From positions 992,001 to 1,056,000 of the forward strand of contig JAVTVJ010000229.1 in assembly GCA_034509425.1 (NCBI GenBank): 64,000 nucleotides of DNA, given 5' to 3'. This DNA comes from Eopsaltria australis (taxonomy: Eukaryota; Chordata; Aves; Passeriformes; Petroicidae). The notes below the pieces were generated by a model. It saw only the letters and a program-made list of their open reading frames with translations. It was not told where the DNA came from and did no database searches. Position numbers and translations under genes: made by a program. Within the stretch, counting starts at the first letter, position 1. The number at the start of each line of letters is the position of its first letter. Of this stretch, positions 11,531 to 24,211 are shown piece after piece.

Positions 11531-14500
11531 AGGTAACTGGACAGGTTTGTAAGGGTTCAGATTCCTCCTGTCATGGATACAAAGAGCTTTACTGCATTGT
11601 GAGTGCCAGGGCTGATCTCTGAGTCAGGGATCACCATAATTACTTGCCACAGCATCGCTTGGAATATGTTTTGCTGGAAGTCCTGTCTGGTGTCTGACCC
11701 AAGCCTTTGAAATGCACGGTGTGCTCTGCAGAGAGGGGACAGTGGCCTGTGTGTGCAGGGGCAGGACTTTTGGAGATGATTAATTATGAGGAGCTTTATT
11801 TAACCAGAGGCTGGAGGCCTGAGCAGGTTGCTGTGCAGAGCCCAGAGTCACCCAGGCACTGACAGGGGCTCACAAGCTGTGAAACACAGCCCAAGCATGG
11901 ACTGGCACTGGTGGAAGGGCTCCAGCTGAACCGGTGCCAGCTTGGGCTCCTGCCACGCAGGGTGCAGCCTGCAGCTCCTCTCTGCTGTGCAGATGGGCTG
12001 AGCTGGGGGCTCTGGGGCACATGAGCACAGCTTGTGGGGTCACAGCCTTCCCTCAGTCTGACACAGGGACCCTGTGACTGCAGATCCTCCCACCCCCAGC
12101 AGCACTGGGAGCTGAGCAAGTGCCATCCAACCCCACCCAGGAGAGGGGGAGATGCACTCCTGGAGAGCAGGCTCTGCCCCAAACACCCTGCTTCTCATTT
12201 TCTGGCAGGTGTTGGCCATGCGGGTTGCTCAGAGGGCAGGGGAGCTTTGCATGGCAACAGCGAAAAATTGGGATGAATTCAGCATCAGCAAATCTTCTAC
12301 AAAACCACCAGCCTCCTGTGGGCTGCTCCCTTTGAAATGGGCTGGGAGCCTGCTGGAAATGGGGAGGGAAAAGCGTCACATTTGCAGCTTTTACCCCGTT
12401 CCCTGAGACGTGCAGTGCAAACCCTGGGCCCGTGCCATCCCTCCCTGCCCACCCGGAGCTGGAGCACATCCATTATGTGCCAGCTGACAGATTGGGCAGT
12501 GACAGATTAGCTGAGCTGGAGAAAGGCCATTTGGAGCCTGGGATGCTGGGGGAAGAGTCCAACATCCGGCAGGAGCGCACGGAGCAGAGAGGTGTGTGCT
12601 CCTCTGGGAGTCTCAGTGCAGCCAGAAAAGGAACAAAAAAGGACATTTCAAGGCATGGGGATAAAGGATGTTTTACTACAGGTCCTGAGCTGGCTGCTCC
12701 TGCCTAAGGTGTTTTGGGTAATCTCCCACCTGGGAAATGCTCTCCAGCACATTCTCACCCTTTGCATCCATCTGTGTTTTCCCATGAGCACAGGCAGCGG
12801 CACAGCAAGTTTTCAGCCATGCAGAGCAAAGAGCTCCCACCCTGGGAGCCCCTTCCCCACATCCCACATGCTGGCAAAGGCTTCCACGTGGAATGGAGGA
12901 GCTGTGGGGAGAGGCAGGTGGGATTGCACGGGTTGGGAGCAATGCTAGGGAGACGTGAGAGCAGAGCAAGGTCAGCTGTGACACCTCTCTGTGCTGCATC
13001 AGAGGATGCCTTTGCATTGCCAGCCACTCATCTGTGCCAGTTTGCACCAGCTGAGCACTTGGGCCACGAGTTTTGTGTGCTCATGGCATACAAAATGTTT
13101 TACATTTCACTGTGTTGTTTGTGAAAAAGAAAAAGGATTGTATTGGAGCTAAGGATGGGTATCTTCAACAGCACGCTGAATAAATACTGCACCTTATTTA
13201 TGGGACTTTAATTCTCCACCAAATTAGAACCTGACTAAAACATGAATCTATTCCCCAGTTCCTCACACAACACAGAAAACAATGCCTGTTTAAATGCAGA
13301 TTAATTCCATTTTTGAATGTAAAGGCAGGTGGAAAACGCACTGAATTCCCACATGTGCCTAATTCTCACGACTGTGACATTCTTAGGAATGTGACATTCT
13401 TAGGAATGTCTCCATTTAGCTGCTGGGAGAAGGTGCGGCTGAAAACCAAGGGAGAGGGAGATACCCAGTAAAGTGTCCCAGTTGCTCACTGTGCATGACA
13501 CCCATGACACCTTTCCTGGACTCAATGTGCCCTCCTGTCATCGCCTTCCTCACCTAAACATGAGGAGTTTTTGTGTAGACAGCAGGAGCATGACATTGGG
13601 AATGAAATATCGTGGCTCTCCCTGGGAAAAAGCAAACTGTGACAGGAGCTCCAGATTTCCCAGCTCATCTCTCTCACGGATCTGTGAAAATCTAGAGGGT
13701 GCAATGACTTGCTCAGAGGCGTCAGGCTGCTCCTGATGCTCTTTGCCCCTATGGAAATGGAGTTCCCTCCTTGCTTTTAGAAAGTCTAGGAACTATTGCC
13801 TTGTGTGGAACTGATTCCCTGTGGGGAGAGTGCCCTGCTGAGCACCCTCTGCTCTCATTCAAACCCTGAGGCCCAGGCTGGGAGATGTCAACAGCAAAAA
13901 TCTTCTGTAGGAAGTGGGATTTTTAGTTGGAGGCCACCAGAACAGCACTGCCTTTCTCCTTGTCTGCTGCTGGCCAGTCCCACTGGAGCTGGAGGAGTGG
14001 GGAATTCTGTGGCTGTTGCATTGCAGGGTGCAGGCAGTGAGGATTTCCTTAAACCAATAAAGCAGGAGGCCCTGGGAGCCTGCAAGGAAAGGCAGTGTTG
14101 TTCAGCAAACTGAAGGAGTGGAGCTCCTGGCCGTGCCTCACTGCACCACTGAGCACCTGCACACACTCTGAGGGCTGCCAGCAGGCAATTCCAGGGGTAA
14201 TGGCAATAACCCAGCCTGATACAGCTCCCAGGCGTGGGAAAGGTGATGGGAGAAGATGGGGAAATTTCTTTCCTAAGGCTATTCTTCCTGTGCATTCTCA
14301 GGTCTGAGATTTCCATTCCCCCATTCACAGGTATAATGACATGCTCTTAATGGCTGTAAAATTACAGAGCTCTTTCTTAACTCCAGCTCCAGCACATCAC
14401 TCTCTGACCTCCTGCAGCAGTGAATTACATGAACTGACTCCACAGTACATCAGCTCTGGTGGTGGTTTTTTTTTTTTTCTTTTGACCTGTATTAAATTTG

Positions 14501-15444
14501 CCTAACCATTAATCTAATCGAATAAAATCACAGTTTCTATATTATGATTCCAAGGCAAGAAGAGCAATAAATTCCTTTTCACTAAGATTCTCATAATTCT
14601 GAAATACTGCTGCCATTAACATTCCTCCCCAGTCTAAATACCTTCTGAGAATTCCTGCCACATGGGGTGGCCATAGAAAAACCCCATTTAGGTCTTCAGT
14701 TACTTTTGTTTCCCTTCAACTTTTCAATCTCAATTAAACATTGATGTCTCCCCCAGTGCGAAATGACCCAGAACATCCTGTGCCAGAGTCTAAGTATATC
14801 CAGGCTAGATTTGGCCAAATATTTCCTTCAACACCTGGGAGACATGGGCACAGGCTCTTTACCCCATGCAGAAAGTTCAAATCCAAATTCCCAAAGATCA
14901 AATTTCTTTCTGTTCCCTGAAGTAGCAGAGCTGCCCTGTGACTGTCCACTGATATCCTCATGCCTGGAGAAATACTTGGAAGCCCCTTTGCTACCGTAAT
15001 TTTGATGACCTAATGTGATCCAATCAGGAAATGCTTACTTTAAGTTGAATATGTTGCTGGACTAACTTTGCAAGAGCTCAGCACTACCCTGGATTTTCCC
15101 CACTTTGGAGTATCAAACCCAGAACTCCCAAAATGTTTCAAAAAGCAGAAAGTGCCCCCATCCTCTTGTTGGTGAATAATACATTGGGAAGATTATCCCT
15201 GACATAATATTAACCAAGGTGGATCTTTCCTTTTTCTCATCCTCCTCCTCCTTGGCTGCTCTAATCTTTGCTGATCTCAGGCCTCTCCTGTCCTGTCTGT
15301 TGATCTTGTACCCTCTGACCACTCTGCCTCAGTCAGCAAACCCCACCTTCAGCACAATCAGGTCTCCTAAAAGCATTTTTGAGCTGGGCAATCCAGTCCC
15401 ACCTCTGCAATAACACTGCCCTGTGATTGCAGGGAATCTCAGAG
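11531..15444. other. non-coding sequence, no gene seen
   Basis: Ordinary sequence apart from the 17-bp duplication at 13374 and a T-run near 14467-14479. Open frames up to 146 codons occur on both strands without codon bias or any familiar motif. Confidence 0.6.
13374..13411. repeat. 17-bp tandem duplication
   Basis: TGTGACATTCTTAGGAA occurs twice in direct succession, followed by a partial third copy. Small recent slippage or duplication; no function evident. Confidence 0.8.
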
Positions 15445-15590
15445 CACTCTGAAAAGGCAGGAGAGGGTCATTAGCCACATTTCACAGCTGGCAGGCACAG
15501 GGAAGAAAATTATTTATTTGAAGTCATACCTCAAGGTGGAGATGGAGGCAGGGAAGGAACCCGGGAGTCCCAATGTGCAGTTCCATTATG
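15445..15590 (-). mobile_element. MIR-like SINE remnant
   Basis: The order CACATTTCACAGCTGG, GGCACAGGGAAG, AAGTCATACCTCAAGG, GGAACCCGGGAGTCCC follows the reverse complement of the MIR core (the usual fraction-of-gradient phrases for tRNA-derived CORE-SINEs). It is badly diverged, so the call rests on the order of several short matches. Confidence 0.45.
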
Positions 15591-16242
15591 GGGTGTCAGT
15601 GGGAACCCTCAGAGTGCTCCCAAGTCTCTCTGGGTACAGGAGAGGTGCAGCTCTGGCTGCTGGCTAGAGAGCACATATGGGGCTCAGCTGAAAGAAATGA
15701 CATCCCCTCCTGGGAGTTCCAGATTTAACTGGCTGCTTTAGGACCAAGTCAGCTAACAAAAATCTTGGGCTGCATCCCTTTGCTGCAGCTGAGCAGGCTG
15801 TGAAGTCCAAACCAAGTCCTATAAACACTGCTTGAGCCTCTAGAGACCCTATTTCTGCTTTGTGCTTAGCAACATGTGTCCCTTCTTCCATGAAATTCAG
15901 GTTTTTTCCTTTATTACCTTATTTTCTTTTTCTACCCTGGACTCATCTCAGTGGCATTCATAAGGGAAACAACCAAGAAGAGATTTGCAGGGGCTGTGAG
16001 ACTTCTGTGTGGATAAATGCAAATGTTTTCCCAATACTCCCCCAGCATCCACCTTCCAAGCCAGCTCCAGGTCACCCAGAGAGACCTAAACACCAGGCAG
16101 GCTCTGAAAAGCTCCATCATGAAACCTGCTGACCCTGCCAGAACATGGCACATGCCCATGGTTTCTTTTCTCTGTCCAAATCTCCCATTTGCTTTTTAAG
16201 TATTGGCATCATTTTGCTTATAAATTTTTTTTTCTCCTTCAG

Positions 16243-16445
16243 CCTCTTTTTTTCTTCCTCTCCTCTCCTCTCCTCTCCTCTCCTCTCCTCTCCTCTCCTC
16301 TCCTCTCCTCTCCTCTCCTCTCCTCTCCTCTCCTCTCCTCTCCTCGCCTCTCCTCTCCTCTCCTCTCCTCTCCTCTCCTCTCCTCTCCTCTCCTCTCCTC
16401 TCCTCTCCTCTCCTCTCCTCTCCTCTCCTCTCCTCTCCTCTCTTC
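16243..16445. repeat. (TCCTC)n microsatellite, 37 units
   Basis: Units run from 16256 to 16440 (185 bp, 37 units) inside a 203-nt pyrimidine run. The only purine is a single G at 16346, which makes one GCCTC unit. Long open frames on both strands here arise from the repeat (Ser-Pro-Leu or Arg-Gly-Glu periodicity) and are not genes. Confidence 0.97.
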
Positions 16446-18120
16446 AGCCCTGCTGTGCTGTTTGGCAAGGGTGGCTGTACAAATGGAACATGAGGAGTTG
16501 TGGAATTTGAGTTATTTTCTAACATAAAATATTTATGGGCATAATTACAGCCCTTGGAGACCTGGGTTGAATCCTGGGGTCCATCACTGAGCAGAGCAGC
16601 TATTCCAGTCCAGGGGGAGGCTGTGGGGAACAGGGTGAACGTCCTACACAGATGACAATAACCAGGATAAAGTCCAGACAAGCAGCAGGCAGGATGCAAA
16701 GATCTCCCTGGAGCTGGTTGCTCTGACAAAGACATGCCAGCCCTCGCTTAGGGCAGAGCCCTGTGGCCTTATAACTGCACAAAGGTGGTGAAAAAAGGGA
16801 CAAGGAGGAGAGGCACAGGCTTTGTGATAGAAGAGGAGGGAGAAAGGCAGGAGAATGAGCCCGCAGCAGGGATCTGCATGGCGCGGTCAGGATCCAGAGC
16901 AGCGAGTGAGGAAAGCAGATACCCAACATGCAGCACTCTTGGGGATCAGTCCACACGCCCAGCAGAATGATCCCTGCTGCCACCAGCCTGGAGATAACCC
17001 CGTGCCACCCTCCCTCCTCGTGTGCCTCACTCCAGGTGAGCTGTGCCCTGCTGCTGCCGACACCTCTGCTGCTGGAAAATAGCTCCCACTCTAAAAACCC
17101 CCCTGAATGCACACCTCTGACTGGAGATGAGGACATGCCCTTCTTCTTTTTCCCTTTCCCATTTTCAGGGCTGCAAGGAGCAAATCCAGCCTCTTCCCAA
17201 GTGCGGAAATGCAACCTGCAGAATTTGGTGGTGGAAAGGGCAGAGCAGGGCCCTGCCTCCCACAGTTTGTTTCAAGTTTGTTTGTCTCAGAATGCCTGGA
17301 GTGTTTTAGACTTTCACTGTTGTCAAAGGTGGCAGACAGGGCAGTGCTGCTATTCTGCTGAGGGAGAGAAATAAAAATAAAATAAAAATAAAAAATAATA
17401 ACCATGTGCCACCAGTGTGACTCGGAGTCACGGGAGGCAGTACAGGATAAAGAAGGAGCTGAGACCTCATCTGCTGCCACCCTGTGTGAATCCAGAGGGT
17501 TTTGTAACTTCTTAAATATCAAATACAGCCTCAGGTAGTCCGTTGAAGTCTGATACTTCCCCGTCAAGCACCCAGCTATCAAGAGACCAAGTCCTTCCTC
17601 TGCACAGGTTTGGGCTATATTTTGGAAACGGTTAAACAGCTGGTATTACTTTTTTTCCCCCAAGGTCCCTAATCCAAATGCTTTGGCACCTCCAGAAATG
17701 ATACTCTGAGAATCTGCTTCCTCAGGCAACACAGATACCCTCAGCAGTGAGTTATTTGCTCTTCTTTTGCAGGCAGGGAGAGAAACTGATACCTCTGGGG
17801 TGCAATCCATCCTGTGCTGGTGTCCAAAGCAGGTGAAATGAATCATGCCCTTGAGATGCCTCTTGCATCCATGGCCTGGAAAAGGCAGCCTGGTGCAATG
17901 GAGCCAGACAAACAACACTGTGGACATGCAGAGTGAAGAGAGGAGACTTTCTGGGCTCTTCCTGAGAGACACTCCAAAAGAAAGCAGCCAGGAAGGATTA
18001 TTTGGGAGCATTTACACACCTTTGTATGGAGAGTTTGTGCCATTCCCCGCTCCTTTAGCTGCTGCCACTCGTGGTGCTGGCACAGAGCACCAGGTCTCCT
18101 TTTTGGGGGGAACCTCAAAG
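16446..18120. other. non-coding sequence, no gene seen
   Basis: Contains a 204-codon minus-strand frame (16600-17214) of low-complexity Ser/Leu/Pro composition with no recognisable domain; I do not regard it as a gene. Confidence 0.55.
17369..17400. repeat. A-rich (AAAAT)n tract
   Basis: GAAATAAAAATAAAATAAAA and continuation: an A-rich simple repeat. No retroposed gene is recognisable in front of it. Confidence 0.8.
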
Positions 18121-18633
18121 TGTCAGGAAAATTAATGCACAAACACCAGAGGTTTATGTCCAAAAAGGAGACAGAGGAGTCCTGGAACTTTATCTGAATA
18201 AAGGGAGAGGCCATGGGGCATTTCCCCTGGTGTCTCTCAAATTTTTGGGGGATGCAGCCTCCTTTTAATCCCAGTTTCCTGGCTGCAGTTCCCTCTCTCT
18301 TTCCCCATTGGCTGAGGTACTTGAGAGGTACAGACTTCCCAAATCACCTAATACAGATCCCCTTCTAATGTATAATTCCCCCTTTGTCCTTCCCTTGTGT
18401 CACTCAGTGAAATTCCTTATTGACTTTATGGTTCTTCCCATTGTTTCCTTCATCTCCCAGTATTCAGTTTTATTTATCAGCAGACCCACAGTTTGTTTGT
18501 AAAGCCAAATCTCCCCCATTCCATTCATCAATCAGTGGAATCCTCCCCATTGTTTCTTTCATCTCTCAGCTCTGGTTTTCTCTGCCAGCAGACCCACAGT
18601 TTGTTTGTAAAGACAAGTCCCTCATTCCTTTCA
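18121..18633 (-). mobile_element. solo LTR of an endogenous retrovirus, copy A
   Basis: In reverse orientation this 513-bp element runs TGAAAGGAAT...CTGACA, with TG/CA ends. It is flanked by a perfect 4-bp direct repeat AAAG (18117-18120 and 18634-18637). The same sequence recurs at 23735 and 55263. In element orientation it contains a CCAAT box (AGCCAATGGGG), a TATA-like ATTAAAA about 40 bp later, and a conserved 3' part ending in the CTGACA terminus. The U3 part carries two copies of a ~108-bp unit, marked by CAGACCCACAGTTTG at 18481 and again at 18589. No internal retroviral genes adjoin it, so it is a solo LTR. Confidence 0.8.
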
Positions 18634-20539
18634 AAAGGGTGCCACGTTTGGGGGTCCAGATTTCCACCCTACCCTCACAGGGACCTGGGCAGGGACACTT
18701 GGCTGCTCTTGCCTCATGATGGAGCCAGAGCCACAATCCCGGAGAGCCAGGGGATCCCACCTGCCAGGGACAGGGCGGGAGCATCCATGCAGCTCCCTGT
18801 AATTTCTCTAATGGCTTTCTTTGGCTTGATAGATATTGAAGGAAGCTTGTTGCTGGGGCAATTTCCACTGAGAGATAATAAGAGATCATTTTCAAGTGAG
18901 CAAAACTTTAATGGCACATTCTGGTAATGAGGCAGCAAGGAGAGTAATGACCAGAGACCTCGGAGTGCGAGCACATTGTGAGAGGGGGGAGAGCTCTCAG
19001 TTCACTGCTCAAGGCAGACTTTGGAGGCCTGATCTGTGTCCTCTTCAGTTCAGCCTGGTGTGCTGCTGACTGCAGCCAGCGGAAGATTAAGATCCAAGTG
19101 TTAATAGTGGGGCTGGATGGCTCCATGGAGATGGCCTAGTGAATTCACCAGGGAAGCAGCAAGACTCCGTAGGGCTCAGGCACCAAATGCTCCAATCTTT
19201 TCCTTCAGCAGAAGACAATTTGGGGAAAAAAAGTCAAAGGAGGGCTGGATACTCCTGAGCACAATCATGTGCTTTCACTCTGAAAACAGCAGGAAATATT
19301 TTAGCCTGTGTGTGTTAAGACACCGTGTTCCTGGAGAGGGGAGGGAAAGGGTAAGAGAGGGTGATGGTCCTGTCTGGTTTAAGCTCTGTGTTCTGAGTGA
19401 CACCTGCAGAACCCTTAGAAAGCAGATCTGAAATTCAGGGATGGTGATAGAAGCAGAGGGTGTGAAGGCAGAGATTAAGGGTCCATGGATAGGGAAAGAA
19501 AATGATATTCCATTCAATAATCCCCTTATTCCATTAGGTTTTAGATCCAAGCAGGAGCTGTACCTATTTCTTTGGCGAATTCTGTGGGTGTAAATAAGGA
19601 ACTCAGCAGCCAGTATAAATATCAAAGCCACTCCTGAATTAGGAGAGCAAAATGTCCCCATGTTAGACCACTGCAAAGTCACAGATTGCAAAAGACCATG
19701 GAGAACCTGTGTGGGCCCAAATCCACCTAAGGTCCAGGACTGTGCTTTCTAGTCAGTTCTGAATGTCCAAACTGAGGAGAACTTGTCCAGGAATTAAAGC
19801 ACTGAAGAGGCTGTGGATTTCCTGCCTCCTCCTGGAGGTGTGACGCAGTCTCATGCCTCTCCATTCCTTGAATTAATCTCTGCAGCTTGGTTTTGGCAGG
19901 GCTTTTAAGGAGGGCTCTCAGTCAGCTGCTTCTTAAGGGCAGCCAAAGCCAGTTGCTGTTTACCTCCTCTCAAAAGAAGGAAGGTGAAGGGTCTGCTTTG
20001 CTCCAGCCTCGTTAACAGTTGTTTCATTAATCACAGCTTTCCCTTCAAAACCAGAGACAATCTGTCCAATTAACATTAAAGCTCTGGCAGTGCCTTGTGA
20101 CGGTGGGGAACTTTGCAAGCAGCACTTTGACAACCATCACTGGAAGTTTCACATTTTTAAAGCTGCTCACAAACAAACCAGCCCAGCCTCACCTCGTTAA
20201 TCCCCTCTGCTCCCTGTTTGCACAGAGCCAGCCTCCTTTCCATTCACTTTCACAGTGAATCCCAGCAGAGCTCGGGTCCCACAGAGCTTCTCCCAGACCT
20301 CTGGGACTGTGTGGGGATTCCTCTGTGTCACACCCTGACACTGGGCTGCACCTCAGCTGAGGTCAGAAAGAATCACTGTATTAAAGTGCAGGTCCAGCAG
20401 AAAAGATCATTAATAATGCTTTGCCTTGTGATCAGAGAGCAGTAGAAGTAGCAACATGCAGAGAAAAAGTTACCCAGTTAACTCCAAGCCTCTCAGTCTA
20501 ACCTTGACTGGAGATTTCAAAGTGAATTTCGAAGGGAAG
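18634..20539. other. non-coding sequence, no gene seen
   Basis: Nothing recognisable between LTR copy A and the ancient CR1. Confidence 0.55.
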
Positions 20540-20960
20540 AACAATTAAATACGCAGAGATAAAGGGGAAATGAGATAAGATGCAACATGGGTTTACGAAA
20601 TGTAGATTGTGTCAGACGAACATGATAGCTTTGTTTTGATAAGATACCTGATTTTCTAGACAAAGGAAATGCTGCTGATCTCCTTTATCTAGGCTTCAGT
20701 CAGGTATCTGATAGGTGCCATGTGGGAAATTATTCGTGAAGCTGAAGGAAAGGAGGATTAGTAAACTGTAAGGTGAGGTGCAACTCTCCGGAGGGAATTT
20801 ACCAAAAGAGTTTCTCACAGAACAGTTTGGGAACTGATCTTTTCTTCTTGTGGATGATCTTGGCAATGAAAGCAGGAACCTGAGGCTAAAATCGCCCAGC
20901 GATGCAGAAATGGAAGTTTTGACAACGCAGAGAAGAATGAGAGCACAAGTCTGAAAGAGC
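20540..20960 (+). mobile_element. ancient CR1/L3-type LINE, reverse-transcriptase region
   Basis: Phrases such as GGGTTTACGAAATGTAGATT, GTGTCAGACGAACATGAT, TTTTCTAGACAAAGGAAATG and CATGTGGGAAATTATTCGTG follow in the order of the ancient amniote CR1 (L3-like) open reading frame 2, reverse-transcriptase part. The frame is broken by many substitutions and indels, so it is a dead copy. Homology may extend to about 21000. Confidence 0.7.
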
Positions 20961-22651
20961 TAAGTGACCTTGAGAATCAGAATAATTGAAATGAGAGGGC
21001 AAACAGAAAGTTTGAGATGACAGGTCAGGAACGTGAGGGCTTGTGATAGTCTGGGATAGAATATAGGAGATGATGAGCAGCAAATGGTCAGGGATTGTGT
21101 GGTCTGAGTGACTGCAGGCAGGCAATGAAAGGCAAATGCTGTCCTTGGATGTATCAGGAGGGGTATTTCAGCAAATATAGACAAAAATGGAGTCACTGAC
21201 CATGTCTGGCTTCTTAAGGTCAGGGTGGATGAGCTTAACCTCACCTGAATGCAGAGCAGGGCTGGAAGATGGAAAACAGAACACTTACAGGAGGTCAGAA
21301 GAGTCAGGAACAGCATGTTTAATTTGGTAACAGACAGGCTGACATGGGGGAAGTTCCGGAGAGGTAAAATGGCTCCATGAGCTGCTGGGATACAGCTCCT
21401 GCAGCAGCTATGGCATGGACACAGTGACAGCACGACAGGGGAAGAGGTTCCCTGCCTGCTGGTGGAAAATACAGGAACAGAAGGCAAGGTTTTGAGGTCT
21501 GAGCTTTTCCTTTCACACCTGCAATGACAAGAGCTGCCTTGCTAGCCAGAAGGTCCTTGACATTCCCGTTATCCCAGGCAGGGCTCCTTCCCTTGAGTTC
21601 TCCCCAGTACTCTGAACAGCTTTCTCATCCCTGGTGCTCCCTCCAGGCTCCTGACAGAGACTCAGAACATCTGCGTGGGAAACTGAAGTGATGATTGCAG
21701 CACACATAAGAAAATCTCAAGTCTAATGTAGCCAGAATAGGTGAAAAAGCCGGGAAGAACAGGTCAGGAGAGGAGTCAGTCCGGTGTGAGAACACAAACT
21801 GGCCAGGCTCACTGTGATCTGCCTTTTATCCTGTGCTATCCACCTTCAGCTACTCCCTGTTAGCATTTCCTGCCACTTTCTTCCTACTTTACATCAACAC
21901 AGGACAATCCTCTCTGTATTTTGCTGTCTAAAGCCGCCTAAAGCTGTAAACTGGTATTTGGAGCCCGGCGTGCTGATAACATTGGCGCAGCGCATGTTTT
22001 CCCCTCCTGTCTGTTGCTCCTGTGTTAGAGTCATTTTAACTCGAATAAGCTCTTTTCTTTGCCTTTCTATTCGCCTCATTTTCAGGCCTTTTGTGAAACT
22101 GGGACAAGTGTTTCCTGATGAACTGACTATGGATTTGAGGAGCTCGCTGGGAAGGCTATTTACCGGGCGGGAATGAACTGGGCTTAAATCTAAAGGAACT
22201 GCTAATGCCTCGTCTGGCACAGGGCTATCACACGTGTCACAGCTTTGATTATTGCTTCCTGCCATGCTGGGAGGTCAATGCGAGATGAAAGAAGATTGGG
22301 AAACAGTCAGATTTGAGCAATCAAGGTGATACAGCCCTGGATGGGGCTGGGAGGGAGAGCGGGGAAGGCTTTGGTGAGCCTGCAGGTTTTTCCTTCCCAG
22401 CTTTGGGCCAGCAGCACCCACGCTGTAATTACATGTAGATGCTGCTGTCCTGGGGAGAAAGCTGTTCAAGGGAAATTCTTGCAAAGTTTTTCCCCCTGCT
22501 GGATGTTCACATTTACAGGTGCCAGGCACGGGGGAGCCTGGTGGGCCCTGAGGAAGGAAGAGGCAGGAGCTGAGGTTTGGAGACACTCAGTGAGTGACTT
22601 GTTGCCTATTAAAAAATGCAACCCAAGAACTACATCATGCTTTGGACATGG
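20961..22651. other. non-coding sequence with candidate conserved element
   Basis: About 21880-22260 stands out: it keeps CpGs (GAGCCCGGCGTG, TTGGCGCAGCGC, ACCGGGCGGG) and contains ATTCGCC and TTTGATTATTG. It could be a conserved non-coding element. The rest is unremarkable. Confidence 0.35.
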
Positions 22652-22672
22652 GTCTGTCTGTCTGTCTGTCTG
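22652..22672. repeat. (TCTG)n microsatellite
   Basis: GTCTGTCTGTCTGTCTGTCT: five TCTG units. Simple repeat. Confidence 0.9.
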
Positions 22673-22989
22673 CCCCACCTCCTTTTGGTGTTCCTGCTCT
22701 CCTGGGTGTTGGGAGCTCTGCTAAATCCTAATTGTCATTGCTCTGTTCTCTGTCTGCAGCTCCCAGCTTTCGTAATCCAAGTTCTTTTCACACACAGCAC
22801 GGTAGAGAGGGTGCTGGGCAGGACTGGGATTGGGGTCTCAGCTTCAGAGGGGCTGGGGCAGTGAGGGCAGCAAGGGGCACCTTCACTCCCATACTGTGCT
22901 CTCATGCCAGGCCAGTCGTCCCAGCTGGTGTCCACAGAGTGGCTTGCACCCTCTCCTGGATCCACCCTTGCCACACCTCCTAAAAAACA

Positions 22990-23060
22990 CCATAATCTGT
23001 ATTTTTCAGAGCAGGAAACTTAGGCACGAGCAATGGAAGTGATTCAAAGGCAGTGTTTAC
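22990..23060 (-). mobile_element. possible MIR-like SINE remnant
   Basis: TTTTTCAGAGCAGGAAACTT followed by AGGCACGAGCAATGGAAGTG resembles the reverse complement of the MIR core (CAGATGAGGAAACTGAGGCA). It is short and diverged. Confidence 0.35.
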
Positions 23061-23734
23061 AAACATTAAAAGTACTCTGGAGTTTTCAGCAGTTGGTTCT
23101 TGAATCAACATTAAATGAATCCAATCCCCGAGTAACAGGAGCATCCTTCCCCCCCTCCATCAGAAGTGTCTTACCCCAGCCACAGGTCAGCTGGTGGCTT
23201 CTGTGTCACCTAATTCTGCCCCTGACCTTCTCCTTGGCCCAGTTCTCCCTGGAGCAGGTCTGGATGTGGAACAGCTCTGCTCCTGCCCAAATCCTCTTTC
23301 AGACACTCACAAAGAGTGTCAGGCTTTCTCTCCCTGCCTGTGTGGAGCTACCAGAGCAGGAAGCCCTCCTCCCTCTCCTGTGGGATCTCAGTGTTGGCAG
23401 ATGGGTGGTGAAACTCTGAGTGTCGGTTTTTGTCCCCTCCAGGAAAGGTCAATGCCCAGCACTCGAGGGCTGTGGCACCACGACCTTTTCAAAGCTCGGA
23501 CAGATGGCAGTGGCTCAGCAGAGAAAGGCCAGGGCAGGAGGGCAGCTGGCAGCCTTTCCAGGAGTCTGTTCCTGTGGCAGGACATACAAGGCTCCCAGAC
23601 ATGTTCATGGACAGTTCCTCAGCTGCTCAGAGCTGCTTTACAGCCAGTGATTCAGTGGGGCTGTAGTGCCTGAAGCAGTGCTCAGCCCTTGATGATTCTC
23701 TGGTTCTGCCTCAACATGAGTGAGCAGTGCCCTG

Positions 23735-24211
23735 TGAAAGGAATGAAGAAACTTGTCTTCACAGTGTCTGATAGATAAGACTGGCACCCAGAGATAAAAG
23801 AAACAATGAGGGGAATTCCATTGATTGATGGATGGAACCAGAGATTTACATTTACAAACAAACCACAGGTGTACTGATTAATAAAACTGAATATTGGAAT
23901 ATGAAGGGAACCATGAGAAGGACCATAAAATTCCATAAGGGAAAGACAAAAGGGGGGAGTATACATTGGGAAAGGGGGGGTCTTAGGCATTCTGGGAAGT
24001 TTGTACCTCTCAAATACTTCAGCCAATGGGGAAAGAGAGAAGAGGCTGCAGTTGGGGAATTAGGATAAAAAGGAAGCTGTGTCCTCCAAAAATTTGAGAG
24101 ACCCCAGGGGAATGCCCCACGGCCTCTCCCTTTATTCGAACAGAATCACAGGACTCCTCTGTCTCCTTTTTGGACATAAACCTCTGGTGTTTGTGGATTA
24201 TTTTCCTCACA
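23735..24211 (+). mobile_element. solo LTR of an endogenous retrovirus, copy B
   Basis: A 477-bp member of the same LTR family as copies A and C, in + orientation, TGAAAGGAAT...CTCACA. It is the most diverged of the three and keeps two versions of the U3 unit. CCAAT box and TATA-like AGGATAAAAAGG are present. Flanking 4-mers are CCTG and CTTG, so the target duplication is imperfect. No gag, pol or env sequence adjoins it. Confidence 0.75.

Noticed and set aside
16196..16735. 179-codon minus-strand frame and two + strand frames over the TCCTC array
   Set aside because: A pentamer repeat without stops stays open in all three frames; the peptide is a pure repeat artefact.
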